Origin: Bacillus norwichensis
Lineage (GTDB): Bacteria > Bacillota > Bacilli > Bacillales > Bacillaceae_C
DNA: 49,555 nucleotides
Direction: 5' to 3'
NCBI RefSeq assembly: GCF_014836955.1
Contig: NZ_JACSPV010000033.1
Location: forward strand, 1-49,555
The notes under the pieces: generated by a model
What the model saw: the letters and a program-made list of their open reading frames with translations, nothing else
The model's database searches: none
Told to the model about the DNA's origin: nothing
Shown: positions 49,518 through 49,555 of the stretch, one piece after another
Layout of the letters: every line of letters starts with the position of its first letter
How positions within the stretch are numbered: the stretch's first letter is position 1
Program-made: the position numbers and the translations under genes

Positions 49518-49555
49518 AGGTATCTTAAAACCCTATCTTTCAGTTCGTCGTGAAG
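49511..49555 (-). CDS. C-terminal end of a gene entering from the right edge
   Basis: The minus strand reads LHDELKDRVLRYLE followed by TAA at 49511-49513. The stop lies in a strong hairpin, which supports a real gene end. Only 14 codons are visible, so no function can be given. Confidence 0.45.
   Translation of the reverse strand, partial: LHDELKDRVLRYLE

Overview
The window looks like chromosome of a low-GC Gram-positive spore-former of the Bacillaceae. The signs are A+T-rich DNA, strong GGAGG ribosome-binding sites, frequent TTG and GTG starts, a GlpP antiterminator, LxAC lipoproteins and Bacillus-type regulators. No rRNA, tRNA, CRISPR array, phage gene or transposase gene was seen.

The core, about 3.8-27.0 kb, is a nearly complete route from tryptophan to central metabolism, almost all on the minus strand. 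The upper module (26.2 to 20.6 kb) holds kynU, kynA, a sodium:neurotransmitter-symporter-type transporter, an unexplained TauD-type Fe(II)/2-oxoglutarate dioxygenase and kynB. A divergent TetR gene and a perfect 43-bp palindrome over the kynU promoter probably control it. This module yields anthranilate and alanine. No kynurenine 3-monooxygenase is present. The middle module (20.3 to 11.4 kb) holds an MFS transporter, an IclR regulator, a TRAP transporter (dctPQM), a flavin reductase, an HpaB-type FADH2 monooxygenase, a kinase-less RibF-type FAD synthetase and an isochorismatase-family hydrolase. The likely job of the oxygenase set is 3-hydroxylation of anthranilate, which bypasses 3-hydroxykynurenine. 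The lower module (11.1 to 3.8 kb) is a tight operon: 3-hydroxyanthranilate dioxygenase, ACMS decarboxylase, 2-aminomuconate deaminase and semialdehyde dehydrogenase, then the DmpE/F/G/H/I-type steps to pyruvate and acetyl-CoA.

Left edge (0-3.6 kb): a truncated ureohydrolase gene behind a clear sigma-54 promoter, a PAS/sigma-54 activator, and an amino-acid permease. This looks like an arginine/agmatine-type catabolic locus.

The 27-42 kb region is mixed: an AAA ATPase, a secreted protein made of six 28-residue repeats, a coiled-coil protein, agmatine deiminase, DoxX, LysR, an ankyrin lipoprotein, a CDA-fold deaminase, a pyridoxal/HMP kinase, an autoregulated MerR regulator and a large lipoprotein. 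It ends in an operon pairing a small alarmone synthetase with a TetR regulator and paired operators.

The right end (42-48.7 kb) is a glycerol-3-phosphate-type ABC transporter operon (ugpB-A-E, a TIM-barrel protein, ugpC and a NagD-type phosphatase) downstream of glpP. A terminator in its leader is probably the GlpP antitermination target.

Five copies of a structured repeat of about 180-195 bp, all in one orientation, are scattered through the window. Two lie between genes of the anthranilate monooxygenase cluster.
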